From assembly GCA_004794785.1 (NCBI GenBank), contig SJOL01009403.1, positions 2,073,309 to 2,137,308 of the forward strand: DNA of 64,000 bases, written 5' to 3'. Positions 38,401-53,400 of the stretch are shown here, in pieces. This stretch comes from Opisthorchis felineus (taxonomy: Eukaryota > Platyhelminthes > Trematoda > Opisthorchiida > Opisthorchiidae). A program made the translations under genes and the position numbers. The stretch's first letter is position 1. Each line of letters starts with the position of its first letter. The notes under the pieces were generated by a model that ran no database searches, was not told the DNA's origin, and worked only from the letters and a program-made list of their open reading frames with translations.

Positions 38401-41400
38401 CGCGAACGCCGTGAAGTAGTATTAGACATAAGAGTGTTTGAACTGAGTTTTATATTATGTGACAAAAATGATGATTAAAAAAGGTAGACTTACGTCTGTT
38501 TGATAACAATCGTGAGGCGATTTGGTAGTCGTACACGTAGAGAGCGTAATAGAGAAACAACAGTTCGGCCGTGAAGTCGACCTGCGTCGAATCGGTGGGT
38601 GGTGTGCTATCTTTACAGGTCATATCCAACGATGGCGAGCATAGCTGAGCCAACGGATACTTAGCACCATTTTGAATCTGTGCAATCAATTCACGTTCGG
38701 ATATTAGAGCAGACGGTTCACTAATGCAACCGGGAGTACTCGATGTACCGAACGAATGGACAATGTGCGCCTCCACAAGATCCGGCAGAAGCGGATGCAT
38801 CGGTCGAACACTTTGGCGAATCTGTCCAACAAGCCAGTCCTATGAGAAATAAAGGGACGATATTTAAAAAAACAAGAAGAGCATCCACTTCAACATCTCT
38901 GAACGGATCACCTAAGTCATATCAACAGCTGAAAAGATCTCAGCATCGAACAGGTGACCTTGGATTTGAGTTAAGCTGATCATTTTCCAGGGCCTGATTC
39001 TTCGTTGGATGGGCCACTGAGCTTGGCCGTCACCGATACCCCCCAGCCGAAGAAGGGACATGTGAGTAATAATGGGCGCGTCATTCAGTAAGACAAGCGG
39101 AACCAAACCACCTCGATGCTCGAGATATACGGAATACTGGCAATTGTTCTGTCATTCACTCAAACAAATTGTTAACTTATGTGTTAATACGGCCCGATTT
39201 TTTATAAGATGCATCGAGTAATTTGTCAGGATGACACAACAGGAACTCTAGAATGTCCCAATAGGAGCCCAAAAGTAATTGGGCGTTAAATTAGGATGCC
39301 TAATGGGTGAAGTCCGAAGCGCTATGCACCCATTCATAACAAGTTAACACCGATTATTACTGGGATTTCTATCAAAACACATTCGGATCCGTATCGCATT
39401 ATCTCAAGAATTTTATCGTCTCACAAAGAACGCGCGAAAGCTGTAGCAACAAGGTGCACCAATGTTCCGGCATTGTCCATTGACACGAGAACGGTACTGT
39501 ATACAACGATGGAAATTAGGTTTTCGTCGAGGAGCGCGTAGAACCTGATCAAGTGCTTTAAGGAAGACAGTATGTTTTTGGAACTTGCTACGCAATTTCC
39601 AATAGATCCGACAAAGCTCAGCCATCGAACCAATGGATGTCCCGTCCTGCTTTTGGTCAGATCGGTCGAATCACACTCAGTTTTCTTCTACGCCTGTTAG
39701 TATAAGTGGCTTAGCCATGGCTGATCTAAGGTATGCGCAGGTGGTGCGGATAGCCGAGATGACTTCCCAGAGTGATTGTATGACAAAGCTCAAATAACTG
39801 TAACCTGGCAGCTGATAATATAACGAGCATTTTAGTTTTGTGTACTATCTTACTTCCGTCTACATTTCATAATCATATATCAAAGTCCTCTGGGATGTTG
39901 CTCATTTCCTAGCCCTGTCACAGAAGACAGTATAACGCCTTCATCCATACTGCCTATTTCACATTCACACACACGTGATCGTGTCTGACCAACGGTTAAG
40001 TTTAGGGACACTCCTATCAGAAGACGATAGTGAACCCAAATAGCGTTGTGTTTGATCCTTATTCGACTGATTGCGAAAGGCCTTGATCAAGTCTCCCCAC
40101 GGCATCCGAATCTTATCTCACTAAGCTGTGTTTTGATTCAAACTTTCTCTATTCATTAGACTATAAAGTGAGCCTTCCAAAATGGAATGTAGGCACCATA
40201 GTGCAGGTAAACTACCGAGATGGAAAGCATTCAACACCAACTAGCTCCGAGATTACATCGAACCCTGTCGTCGGCCAGCTGACATAGAGTAGTTCAAATC
40301 CTCGTTAACCGTTAAATCCGGGTAAAAACAAAGCAATATGGAGGGAAACGCATACTGAGTTTGTGGATATCGTGAAATAACTCTGATTCGGTAAAAAAAG
40401 TTCTGAACTGGTTTTTTGTACTAAATTCAGTAACGGACATCCGTATGGATTAAAACGAACCCTCTGTAGTAATGTTTATGAGATTTCATGATGCATCGAG
40501 AAAAATGCTAGACTATTACGATGCAATCTTCACCCATTTAAGCAACTAGTGTTATAAAAACTCATTCAGACCTCAACCAATGAATATCTATTGGCCGAAA
40601 TGGACTGTTGATCAGACCGGGTGATTTATGAGAAAATTCCAATCGAAGTAACTTAAGATAATCCGCGGCTTCGTTACCACCTCTTTTGTCGATAAAAGAG
40701 ACACTCAGATGGGAAGACCAAGTAACCGACGAGTGGGAACCCAACACGTGCTTGATGTTTGGTTAAAACAACGACCTTTTCGTTTATTTTTTGTTTATGT
40801 GGAAAACTGACGTGTTTACAACCATGACGCAGTAATCCATGGGACAGAATATAATTGCCCTCAAACGAAAGGATATGAGAGTGCCGACAGATCGTCTGCT
40901 GTTCATCCCAGCTTGAAAACCAATGGAGGGGGAGTTGGAACAGCTTGAGTGACACTAAAAGCAGGCGTGGGTGTTCGCCTAACGAGAAAATGATGTTTAC
41001 ACAATCACAGCCAGGATACAGCACAAACAACATGCAGAATAACGCTGACCAAGTTGGGGTGAATTGTGTGGGTGTGTTGTTTTACAATGGTACTGAAGCT
41101 GACGAAATCCTGAACGTCCGAATCTGACGTCACACGTGAACCTACAGTTTCCGACATGAAGAGACGTAATGCGTAAAAGTTGTCCAAGGCTGTTCCAACA
41201 GACCCAATTCAACTCGAGAAGCGAATACATCAGAAAGCTGAAAAAACATCCTGAACACTGTTCACCGTAAGTTCCGTCCGGGTTGGAACCCATCAGGCGG
41301 ATATTGCAGGAACGGTTGCGTGTCACTTTGGTTAACAGCTTTTCACTGTCGGGAGCCAGCGGCCACAATTCGATAAAGGGGACTATTAATTCAATTAATT

Positions 41401-44400
41401 GTTTGGTTCAAACCATGGGGTGAATTTGGCTAGATATTCAAGTGGATATCCTTAACAAATCGCGAATCGCGTCGAGGGTTTGCGTTGATGCAGCGACTGA
41501 ACGTCCGTACGATGCAAGTGAACCATGTCATTTTCCTAGACTGTTTCAACTAGTCTAACATCGAAATGGGGAAAAATAAACGGGCGAAAAGTACTCTTTG
41601 ACTGACTTACACAGTAGGGTCGAGAAGTCTGATGACGAACTAACAGTCATTAAAATCCGACATGACTGTGGCTCGTTTTTAGTGTAGAACGAGCGACGAA
41701 AGGTAACAAAAACAAGATGCCGAGAAAGCCATTGCATCAAGGTGAAAAGTGGGTTGGCCAAACAGCTGGAAAGGGCACGGATGGCTGTCAATCAAGTCCT
41801 CCAAGGTCCACCAGTGGATTTGCACAGGAGCAGTTTTATTTCTGCGTTTGGCATAATAATGTTCAAGGAGGAAATTTTCCTGAATCTTCAGGAGCAAGGT
41901 GATTTGGATACATTCTGGCTGGGAACAGCCGTAAAATGGAAGTTCCAAAAACAACTCCACCGTACTTCACTTTACTTCATCAACTCTACCTAATGCCACC
42001 ATAGGTAGGCATTTTTATTTCTTGGAAGGTTCCCACATTCACCTATCCATTTTCATGTCTGGTTTCCTCGTCGTTCCAAAATCTAACCAGTGAAGACATG
42101 GAAGCGATTGGTTGAACATTGCCGTGGACAATCCACTGAGTCTTTCCTTTACGTGATGTATATAACTACTCTCTTATGGGTTGTTTTCGAGGTGTAGAGG
42201 AACATTCACCTGCTACCACAAGTGAAAACAAAAGTTACATTCACGAAAAAGGAAAAAACGTCCCACCAGAGCCCCTTACCACCAGACCACAACACTAGAT
42301 CAATCACGACCGAAAACTGAACACTCGGTAATCAGACATGGACGGACGCTTCATTGACGAACTTACCTTGATTTCTAACTTGTTCTTCGCGAACGCATGT
42401 GACTTGAGCAACTGCAGGGCACATTGAATAGGCAGATGTGTCGATAAACTTCGGTTCAACAGTGGAGTGATTGGCACTCGAGCAACCTGACTAGCGATCA
42501 TCTGAAACGAAAAATCGGAGCACTATATAGATCTCATGTCCATTATTCTGAGGTTAAATTGTAATGTTCCAACCGTGAGTACAAATATTACATAAAGAAG
42601 CAAGATGAGATCAACGTCTCCCATTCAAACCATTAATAACTCAGAAACTTTGGTAAACCAAGAGAGGGTGCAAACAGAGATTACATACGTCCAAATCAAA
42701 GACAAGGTGTGGTGTTTTCAACATGCATTCTGGAGTTTGGCTGTGGCAACCAACTTGATTATGCCTCCTTTGCGATGCTACCTAACAAACTTACCAGGTG
42801 AGAAGCAGTAGAAAATGCTACCACACTCTCTCCAACTAATGAACCTCCTGTAACGACCCCTCTTGTAAGATTGTGGCTGTGCGTGGCATTCGCCAGTTTT
42901 AGGCCATTCATCCCTACATCCTATGACCATATTCGGAATAAAGCTGGAGTTGAGTAACTTTCTCGGGGTCGTAACAGATAACTTGCTGACACTTCACTGC
43001 TCCTCGGACCTCCTAGTAATGGTGACAGGTACTTAGGAGGAGCAGTTAGCTTTGTCGATCGGCTCATCATGCTACAATGAAGGGGGTCCTTTTCCTTAAA
43101 TTATGGTGACAGGTAGCGGCCAAGGCTTAATGAACCCCCTAAACAGGTATAAAAACAGAAGGGACAAACTGTCGTTCAAAGTAAACTAGGGCGATAGAGT
43201 GGAAGACTCCATTAGCAAAATCAGGACAGTGGTGTTTTTGTCCGCAAAGGTTGATATGGACCTGGTCTAACGAAACCGCTACGGAGAAATTAGCAGCCCT
43301 TACATCCCCCTATCTTGCGGACTGCATTTGGCGGTGCGAAGGTTTGAAATACCACTTCAATCAGAACCAAAACGCTGCTGGAAATATCACTTGTGAGGAC
43401 GGTTATACACACTGTTGAACTAAGAGATGTTCGGAACAGACAGAATGTTAGTAGTTTTTGGCGTGAATTTGTCAGTGTGCATTGTCTCGTCAGTAAATAC
43501 AAACAATAAAAAAAATATGAACCAGAGTTTGTGGACCAGTAACTTTTTCGAAAGCTGAGTAGGTCACAGGGAAAATCAACAAAGAAAACTAAGGGAAGGC
43601 GTACTTCGGCTGTTCAGGTATTTTGAAATCAAATAGACTCAAATGAACTCAAATGAATAAAAAACTGGGGGTGGCAAATTATTACGGCTTGCATCCACAG
43701 AAAAGAAATGATGTATAAAATCTAGGTGCAAAAAATAGCGATAGTGTTTAATCAGATGATAATGATGATGATGACTAATCAGACCCAAAATAAATTCCTC
43801 GTGGCTTCTTCTTATCATGATAAATGCAGCCTGAAAATTTTTTTAAAACGTTGCTGACAATTTGAGACAAAAGATCGATTAAGAGTGAAAACAGATAAAC
43901 CAACATTTGAAACCATAGCTCGTCGAAGATAAGCGCAAATGAAGCCAGTGAGAAAAGGGGGACAATGGTGTACGAAAGTGCTGGGATATTTGAAAAAAAC
44001 GGCCAAGAATAGCATTGATTGATGAACAAACTCACGTGGGACAAGGAGGGAGGTGAACAAACAAATTACGCGTACAAAAGATAACGGAGGATGTGGGGAA
44101 AGGGTGCAAATTGAATTCACTGTAGTGAATGAACTTGAGAGAAGCAAATACGAGGTTCATAAAGAACCAACACGAACGCAAGTCTCGTAAGCAAGAATCA
44201 GTGTGTGTATGTTGTCAGAGGACAATGGAAACCCAAAATCAAACGTACAGATACGACTCATTCCACGTCCAGTCCCAAAACAATAGGCAAAGCAAGCCAA
44301 GGGGTTTATCCAGTTAAAGTGATTGCCAAACTGTAATACGGACAGAACGTCTCTGATTACAAAATTCGGTCGTGGCATCAACAACAATTGGTAGAAGGAT

Positions 44401-47400
44401 CACGAAAGACACAACATAAAGCCCGAGAAGCGAACAATAAGTTCACGAACCCAAGTAACGCTGCGCACCCGGACGCTGCGCCAAAATGGCAAAAAAGGAG
44501 TAACTGTTTGGATTTGTAATCATGAACAATTCGTCGCTCCATGGTTCAAACAGTGCACGCAAATCTGTTGAGCATCATTCTATTCGGGCGAAACAGCGGT
44601 CCGTTACTTTGCTTGTTACGGCTAGCTTGAATGTTACGAAAAAACCACAATACCATATTGATGTTAGTCAGGAACATGGACACTGGAGGATGGTAGTTTG
44701 AAGACACGTAACAGAACACAAAAAGTTCGCTTTCACTCACAATCGTATTATGCAGACGTGGACAAGAGTCAAACGTCCAAGCTGTTGATAAGATCCTCAA
44801 AAAAGTTAATGTTAGCCTCATACAGCTGGGGGATACTGTGCACGATAGATCATTCACTACTATAGAGTAGGATAGTTTCACCAAATACAGTTGTTTCTAG
44901 CTAGCATAGTCGTGAGTGGACGAGATAAGTCGCCAAATAGCTTTTGTAGTCGGCCTAAACCATGGGTTTGCATACTTTTAGAATAAAGGTGCATGAGTGA
45001 ACCCATCATTGTGATTCCAAGAGAACTGAACTTCGTAATTCTGTTGAATATCTGGGACGAGTAACTTACCGACCAGCTTCTTGTGAGAATTCATCAGAGT
45101 GAGCTCGCTTTCATTGAGGTGCTTATTCCAGGTATCCGAATCAATCGAAAAAATAAGTATAGTGATATAACCTGTCGGCTGCAACACCCTTCAGGCACCT
45201 AGCTGCCACGCCACCTGAAGGAAGCAAGAGGGCTGGATAATACCAAGCTGCCCAAGCCTAGACAGGAGCAGTCGACATGTAGAGGTTGGGTCCGAAGCAC
45301 CCTCTGCATCTCGACTGCTGCTTTCTAGGCTTAGGAAAATTGAAAACTTCATTGGCGACAAATTATATGGCTACCATGAGCTAAGGCTACGTACCGACGG
45401 TTTCTGTTTCGAGTGTGCCGAGTCCAAGACATATCAAATTACAAGTCGAAGAACATTGACCGCGAGAACGAACCCTTTAGTTACAGAGTATGTTTTAAAG
45501 TTGTGAGTTTGACAGCGCGTAGGTCAGTGCATGATCAACGTGGAAAGCTATTTCCGGTGAGATTCATCTGTTGAGTTCACTCGTCAAAAATGGATGAACA
45601 TGAGTGCATCGAGGACCAACTGGTAATAGAAACTCCACTGCATGACTGAATAGTCGGTGGGTTTAGTAAAAGTACAGTGGTGAAAGAGTAATGTCGCACC
45701 ATCAGAATCACTGTCAATACTCATAATGAAAAAATTCCCAGGTCTCAAACGAAAGGCTCAAACAAAAAAACGGCGGTCCGAAGAAAACGAGAGCCGATTT
45801 ACCGATAAAAACACCGACTTAGTATATATTAAGGAAGTGTGGCTAAGCTAACACTAAAGAATAATCCCATTTTGTCATGGTTAATTTTATTAGTGCTACA
45901 CAGCTTAATCTTCCCCCATCACCCCTTGGCTGAAAATTGTGTCGCGCAGTCAAATGATATCCTCAAACATTAGAGTAAATGGAGCGTTTACTGGACGCGC
46001 AAAACTGAATCTGGAAAATAAACTTCTTAGCCAGTTTTCAAACCGATAAACGAAAATCCGTTTGCAGTGAAGAGAAACAAAGAGATGGCAATGTCAGGGT
46101 AATGGCACTCATCCATGCTTTCCTTTCGAAAGGATACAGATTGTGAGAGGAACTCATTCGTGTACATCGTTGCCCCGAATGCTCCACCAAACTGTTATAT
46201 ACAATTATCCACACTTCAATGCATCATATGATCGGACAGAAATATACTCACACTCTCGGTAAACACAGATTGAAGGAATATTTTTCGCCACCCATTGACG
46301 GTACGTCCCAAGGACGGGATTCGTAGCCCGAGCAGGTTTGAAATCAGATCGGTGATTGGTCCGGGCTGATTTGTATGAAACAGGATGGCTAAAAGTAACA
46401 GCGTTTCGGCATATGGTCGGTTGTTCGGTGTGTTTAAAATGATGGAGTGTTGCTCATTGGAAAGTCCAGCAGGTGGCACATGCGTTTGTCGATTGATCAA
46501 GCCTTGTAGCCAAACCACGATCTGATTCTCTATGTCTGAAGATGAACCAGTTCGAACAATGACATCTTGAGGTCTGAAAAAGTCAATGGACAATAAATTC
46601 CACAACACTGTGTAGATCTGGTAGGCTTTCGACTGACAAAAGTCTAGATGTCTAAGTTTCACAGAGTGAAGACCTGTGATCACAGTATTGTCAAGCTTGT
46701 GACGAGAGACGAATGCGTGTCATAACCTTCTGACTTCTATAATCCATGATACTGTCTGCCCAATATAATAGATCCGTCCGCGACTAATTTCACAGTTTTA
46801 ATGTTTTTAGCCAACCAGACGCCTTAGCTGAATATCACCATTTTAACCGAGAACATGAAAACCTGTGAACTTACCATTTTAACACCTTCTCACCAGGGAA
46901 ATACGGTCGTAAGACAGATGACGAGGCTATGCATAATCACGTTTCGCTTAATATAAAACAATGAAACTAGCCAAGAGAATGGTAACTGCTATAAGGTAGT
47001 TTCAAGGCCTTTATTTGACTATTTCTCGTAGAGGTATCACGTAATCTGTCAAAGAAGTCCACTGGCAGATAACTTTGAATCGATTTACTGTTGAGTAGAA
47101 CTTTGGCAAATCAGGTTGGACAGCTGATCGATGGTTTGTTCGCTGAGCTGACCAATTTGCTAACAGACGTCTCATCACCAATCGAGGTGACATCATTAAT
47201 GTGTCGCTGTGTATCGTGGTGGAATTTTGCGTAAATGGTTGGTTTAGCGGTACTGGTGAACTGTATCCATTAGGGCTTAGTGCATCGATCAGAGCTTCTA
47301 CTGTCAAAATATGCGGTGGACTAACCAATATCGCTTTACTTTCTGGAATACCCGTCAGGCTACACGACCAGCAAACACTATTCGTCAAAAAAGCAGATGG

Positions 47401-50400
47401 ACTATTTGCCATCGGTGTACATATGAAAGTGGGTTGTATAATCGTACGAGAATTCAACATGTGTCTGGCCGTTCACCTTGGTTGCGACGTTGTCAGGATT
47501 GTACCTTTGAAATGCGGAGCTTCACACATCTCGAACGTGCGCTTTTCCGTCGTGCCTAACTACATCTTGTCGTTAAGGATGATATCGCACAGATACGGTA
47601 TGGAGCAATATGCAGCCATTTGTGTTGGTAAGCTAAAAAGCTGTATTAATCCTAATACTGAAATGAGCTGATGGGGGATAACTACACTAGATATGTATCT
47701 GTAATGGAGAGCACATCCACTGCTGCGCCATTTTCCATGCTTACGGAAGGCAACCTGGCAACATATGACCCTCAAAAGGCAACTTTCAGAACAGGTGTTC
47801 GATTAGGGCATTCAAACTCCAGCTATGCAATATAGCAGCGAGGCGAACCAAAGTATCTGGATATCCGAGCTAGGCTAGAATCATTAATGAAGTGATCAAA
47901 GAAAGTGATCTAGACGCATATTGATGCATTGCGCATTATACCGTAACTGTTAGATGCCTCAAATAGGAAAGCTCAACCTGGCGGCACGACGTGAAATCGC
48001 ATCTTAGTTCGGGTCGGAAAGGTTGATCGAGGCCTATGATGGACACACTTTGTTGTGCCTCCAACCCCCGTCCAGTGTGACAGGGCTGCAAAGACATTCA
48101 GTAGGACAATAAATGAAATTAAGCGATCAGATGTATGTTCAGGACCGCATCGAAACGCGCAACCCGCTTCTGGGTGCATACCAACGCTGAACGCCCCGTA
48201 GGTATTTTTTGAGGAATTGCTTGGTTTGAAAACGTTTGAAGTGGACAGAAACTTTACGCTGGAAATTAGTACTGAGAGAGAGGTCACTGACAAGCAGCAA
48301 CCAAGTAATAGGTTTTGTTCCTCCACGCTCCTTTTCGGTGGTACTTGAATGTGATTAAGATTTTCGAAGACTGATGGGTTCCGTTCCTTCTGACTGTCGC
48401 CGTAAGTGCCTGAAAACAAATGTGTTCTTGGTATTCATTTCCTATGAAGTAAAGCCAAACAGAGTGCAATGCGGTAACGAGAACGATCACTTTTGTGCGA
48501 GAAGGTCTTGAGATCCGATTCACCTCCAGTCGACTAACTTGCCCTAGCCCCTGCAAGTGATTGGATGGGGTCACCGCGTCGTTTTTCAAGTCGAATCCTA
48601 CACAGAATCCCTATAATTCGTACACTCTTTATGCCGTTTTTTGCAAACGCATCGGGTGTGGAAGATGCCTAAGTATAGGACAACATATTGGCCCATGGCC
48701 TACAATTCAAAGTCGCACGAAAGGAAGACAAAACCGTCGCACTGAAAACGCTTTCGTTTTTACAAAATTTAAGCGCCGGTTTCTTCTGAAATCGCACTGG
48801 CCTCGGTGACAAGTTTACGAGCGACCATCAAATCAGTAAACAGAGGATGTCTACGCAAGAGTCTGGAAAATTGTCCATGTCCATCAGCACACACACATCC
48901 GTTCTATCCAAACTAGGATAGACAACAAAAAAGTGAGCAAAAGGTGAAAGGAACTTTTTGTAACCGGAAACACATAGACAAGTCTGTTTGATTTGGAAGG
49001 CACCCATACTGAGATCGAGTGTTCCGTTGGAGCTGCAGTGCCTTGGAAACACGTCGTCGAAGGGGGAATAAGAGTACACCAGTTTAGTCTGTTATGCGAA
49101 AAAAACCATGCTCGGAACTCAAGAGGGTGAGCAAAAAATAAATTGAAAACTTCGTTTTAAGTGCGACGACATGCAAATGAAGTCATACTTTGAGAGAGGC
49201 CATCACTCAAAAGCAACTAATCCTAGTGGTTGTTTCGAAGAGTATTTCAATGATAAACTCCCTTACAGCACAAAACGACTGTTTTTGGCTGGTGTCTTAA
49301 GTTGGAGACTATAGAGAGGAACAATTATGAATCCAATGCTGTAATGAAACAGGTTACGCAAGACTCAAGGGGGCAGTTGACAAAAGCCAATGCGTACTGA
49401 GGAACAAGTGATCAGGCACCCAGATATGGGGAAAAAGAGGCTCGATAAACAGATACCAACTGCCATGTAGAAGTGTCAGTCGATCACCAAGAAAAACTTA
49501 CACTTGGAGACTGGAACGCAAACCAATCAAAAATGCCAAAGAATAGGTGATATACTGAGATCCGCGTTCCGAGTCGACAGTCTTGTGGGTTAGTAAGGTT
49601 AACAATTGCGAAGACAACGTTGGTGGAAAGCTGGAATTGAGAAAGAACGAAATAGCATCTGAAAAAGCGGCACAATACGAAAATGTAGAATGCGACTGGT
49701 GTTAATAACCCGGAATGAAGCAGAAAAATGGAAGAAACACGAATGCTGCTGAGTAAACTATAGGTAGTCACGATATTTTCACTGAAACAAGAAAGTTAAG
49801 TAATCATGTAGTAAAAAACCTCCCCCGTACAGCATTGCGTTTAATAGGCATGTGTGACATGGGAACATCGAAAGCTTTCCTTAAATCTGCAGTCTACCAT
49901 GATGATGCCAGATTACGGCAAATGACCTGACGAAATTACACCGACCAGTAAATGTGTGGTCCAGTGTGGCCCCAATTGTCCAGCAGCACATTGTTTTTGA
50001 CCGTGTATTAAACTCTATCCACTGAAAAGTTTGTGGGTCAAAAAGCGAATCGCCAAGAAGAGCTTGAGTGCGCGTTGCCATGTGGGCGGCTTCCTTGTCG
50101 TACCTGACAGTCATACTGATGGTAGACATTGAGGATGGAAGGTCATAACAGTTCGGTGAGGCGAAGTATTCTACACAAATTGCTTCCGTCAGAATAAGTG
50201 TGCCGAGGTAGTAACAAACGACGTCCACTATGGTTCTTATGAATTAGCAGGTTCAAAGAGTGCGTATTGGTAGGGTAATAAGCTGGCTCCCACGCACTGA
50301 TCGGAAATAGCGTTGATTGGCATCAGGTCTCAGCAACAAGTTAGTAGATGGCCTCTACAGACGATAATTGGCTTACGCTGACGTCCAGGGAAACACAATC

Positions 50401-53400
50401 GTCAAACTTGTAGGAGGCTTATATGACAGGCCTCTCTCAGCCGTGGGGTTGGGATACCGGTCTCCCATCTATCGAACAAACATGAATAAATGCAGCACAA
50501 TGAAACGTCGCTAATTTCCTTTCAAGTTTATAGGCGCTACTTATCTGCTGATTGAGCTAGTTATTCTGCCCATCCCTGGGATTGATGCATCTCCAAAGGT
50601 TCTACGATCCTTAGTGAGTATCCCACAAGCGCCATCGGTAAGGGAATATTGCAAATGACAATTCATCATGTCCGAACCCGCAACCCCTTACCCCTAGAAT
50701 GGTTCACTCATGCCTGTTGTCAGGAGAAATAATCAAACGTACAAACAGTGACGTTCCCATTTAACTCTGTCGTTGTATGCATTGCTGCACTGTCATCACC
50801 GACAACACGAAAAGTGAACCCGTCAGTCACAAGGCTAATCAATTGTCCAGTATACATGTCATAATTAGATTTTCCTGGGAGCTTGTGAAAGTTGGTTTCA
50901 CCTTCCCAGTCTTGACCCCACTAGAGTCCTGAACTAAATTCTTGAAGAGAAGTTAGGTGAATGCGTCAACAACAATCTGACCAGTAACCCTGAGTGATGT
51001 ATGAGTAAAGCTCACTCTCCCCAAAGAAAATTCATAAGAATAGGTATCAAGCATTGTTGCAACAGTCTTCATCCTATCCTGCCCCGATCATTCTGGCCAT
51101 TCTACATCAAGTGTGGGGAGGCACCCACTGGAATGCGCCTTTATCAGAGCTCATACGCGATGCACATCCTAGTACATGCCGAGGTTCGAGCGCCGGACTT
51201 CCGACATTCAAGGCAAGCATGTTACCGCTGCTAACTTGGTGCGCGCTGGTTTACCTGAATAATCATGTGTGGACAAGCGCACTTATTCACTTTTGGGAGA
51301 CGTGATTGATTTGCCCAGAACCTCGGAATCCAATAAACAAACTCGATCAGATCAGTGGGGTAATTCAGAGCAGCTGACTTCTAGAGCATCATTGGATCAG
51401 ATTAGCTTTGGTTAAAACATATCAGATGAGCGATCCTGAGAAATGGGTCATCGAACAAGGGATTTTGCTATTTTGACCGGACTGCCGAGGTCGATTTTCC
51501 GACTCCAAATCCCATCTCAGATATAGTTTCGTACACTCCGGCTCAAATACTGTCTAGTTCCAAGTAACGGATATACGTTACGACCTATTCAATTGCACCC
51601 ACAGTAATGCATGTCTATACTTTTTAATGATGGGGGAAAAGTATTAGGCGTCGTACTGAAACTTCCCGGAAAGCAATGAAACAACATACTTGATATTGAG
51701 AAAAATATTGGTAGCTCAGGATATAGTACGTGTTCCGTTCATTAAGATTCGAGATATGGCTGCGACCGGGCAAAAAAACCATGAACTCACATGTAATTGA
51801 CAAATCCCCGCATCGCCGCCAGTACTCGGAGCAAGAGAAGCGCTTTCAGGATAACATCGTTCGTCAAAGGTATAGATGGATCGTTAGGGATGAGGGAGGC
51901 ACTACTTTTGATGAAATATTGGCTGAACATCTCCAAATGGCCATCAGCACCCTGGAAAATAACAGCATTGCTTGTAGAACGGTGCTGCCGAAGTCCACAT
52001 TAGTGTATCAATGTGATAAAATAGTTCGCGTTACAACCGTTCCGTTCACAAATGGAAAGTCAATTGGGAGGAAGCAACTATTTACTGGCGAAGAAAGTCT
52101 AGCTGAGGCAACTTAACTGGGTCATGTCCGTCCTTGTCTGTGGTCACCGGAGATTCTCACCCCTTTTTACTGAGCAACTCCATCCCCAACCCGGCTGATG
52201 GAACGTAAGCAGTCACCCAGGGTATGAAACACATTAGTTGCAGTCATTGGATTCGCGTTTTCACCCTTCCAAACTATTTCAACGGCAAATACAATCGAAT
52301 GGGTGAGTGAGACTTTAGGCCGATAAGTGGACCGAACATGTGCGAAAATATTGGGCGCAGCGCCGACCGAGATAAGTTATTTGCTTTACTGCTTACGATC
52401 CGGACAATACCAGGAGTCGGGTCTTCACAATGTGCGGGCTTGTAAACAAAAACCCAATCAAGGTTTTACCTGGTGGTTATGGATGACACGCTGGTTGTCA
52501 TTAAACTAGACATTATCGACGAATTCTTCAAACACCTAAATAAATCACGCACGGTCGGATTCTCAGGAAGGAAACCAATGATAAAACTTATCATTCTAAC
52601 CTGTCTGACATCCCAGACTAGGAACAATAAGGAAGGGATATTCATCGAAGCAGATAGCTGTCTTATATCCTTGAATATATAGCCTCCACCGAAAAACGGT
52701 AGCGGGTAGTCTTTTATTTAAAAAAATCACGCTAGCTAGTTTCAATGAGGGAATAAAGCAAATAAAGTTATTTACCTGACTACTAGAGCTAATGGATACG
52801 ACAAAACAAAACAGATAAATTTAGGAAGATAACCACAGCACTTAACTCAGAACGCAAGTAAAAGAGTATGACGGCGATTTCACCCTATAGAAGAAGGTAT
52901 ACATTCAATTCGTAAAAATCCGGTCTGTCTGAAAAACCCCAGATCGCTATAGAGTAATGACCTTGAAACTCGTAATGTCAGTCAATCGTCACATCAATTC
53001 GAAGCGTGAGCAAAAGAACACGTTAAAAAACAAACCAGAGATGCGGTACGGCTGGAAAAATTAATGTGATTCCGCTTTTGTTTGCACTTTGTTTCATGCA
53101 CTTTAGGTTGGTCATCAGGTGGAGTTCGACCGGCCCACAATATTGAAGTGTGGCTACCGGGGTTAGAAGGGAAAGCAGCTAACGGCAGCCCTGTTAATCA
53201 ACAAAACGACGGTCACCGTGCTGGCTCAAACATCACATATAATGACAAGCGACACAAGCCACAGCCCTTTGCTATTAACCGATCCTATCTTCCTCTACCA
53301 GAAATTTCATGAAACTGATATGCCAAACACTCTCCACACTTCTACACACACATTCACGCATCCTAAACAACCACCCTCTAAAAGTCTGAAACTACCAAGT

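Larger units (their letters stand above)
42502..46251. other. INTS2 intron; one SINE structure
   Basis: Bounded by exons 46252-46573 and 42367-42501. Besides the SINE pieces at 45188-45335 and the GAT tract at 43754, only unrecognised frames such as 43815-44147 and 44546-44884 (both reverse). Confidence 0.6.

Noticed and set aside
47011..47460. 149-codon reverse frame, considered as the missing INTS2 exon
   Set aside because: Its downstream half is a decayed PLE terminal region, and the rest does not align to INTS2.
47973..48419. 148-codon reverse open frame as a host gene exon
   Set aside because: No splice-site support or known motif. The opposite strand is equally plausible as worn repeat sequence, so I left it as intron content.
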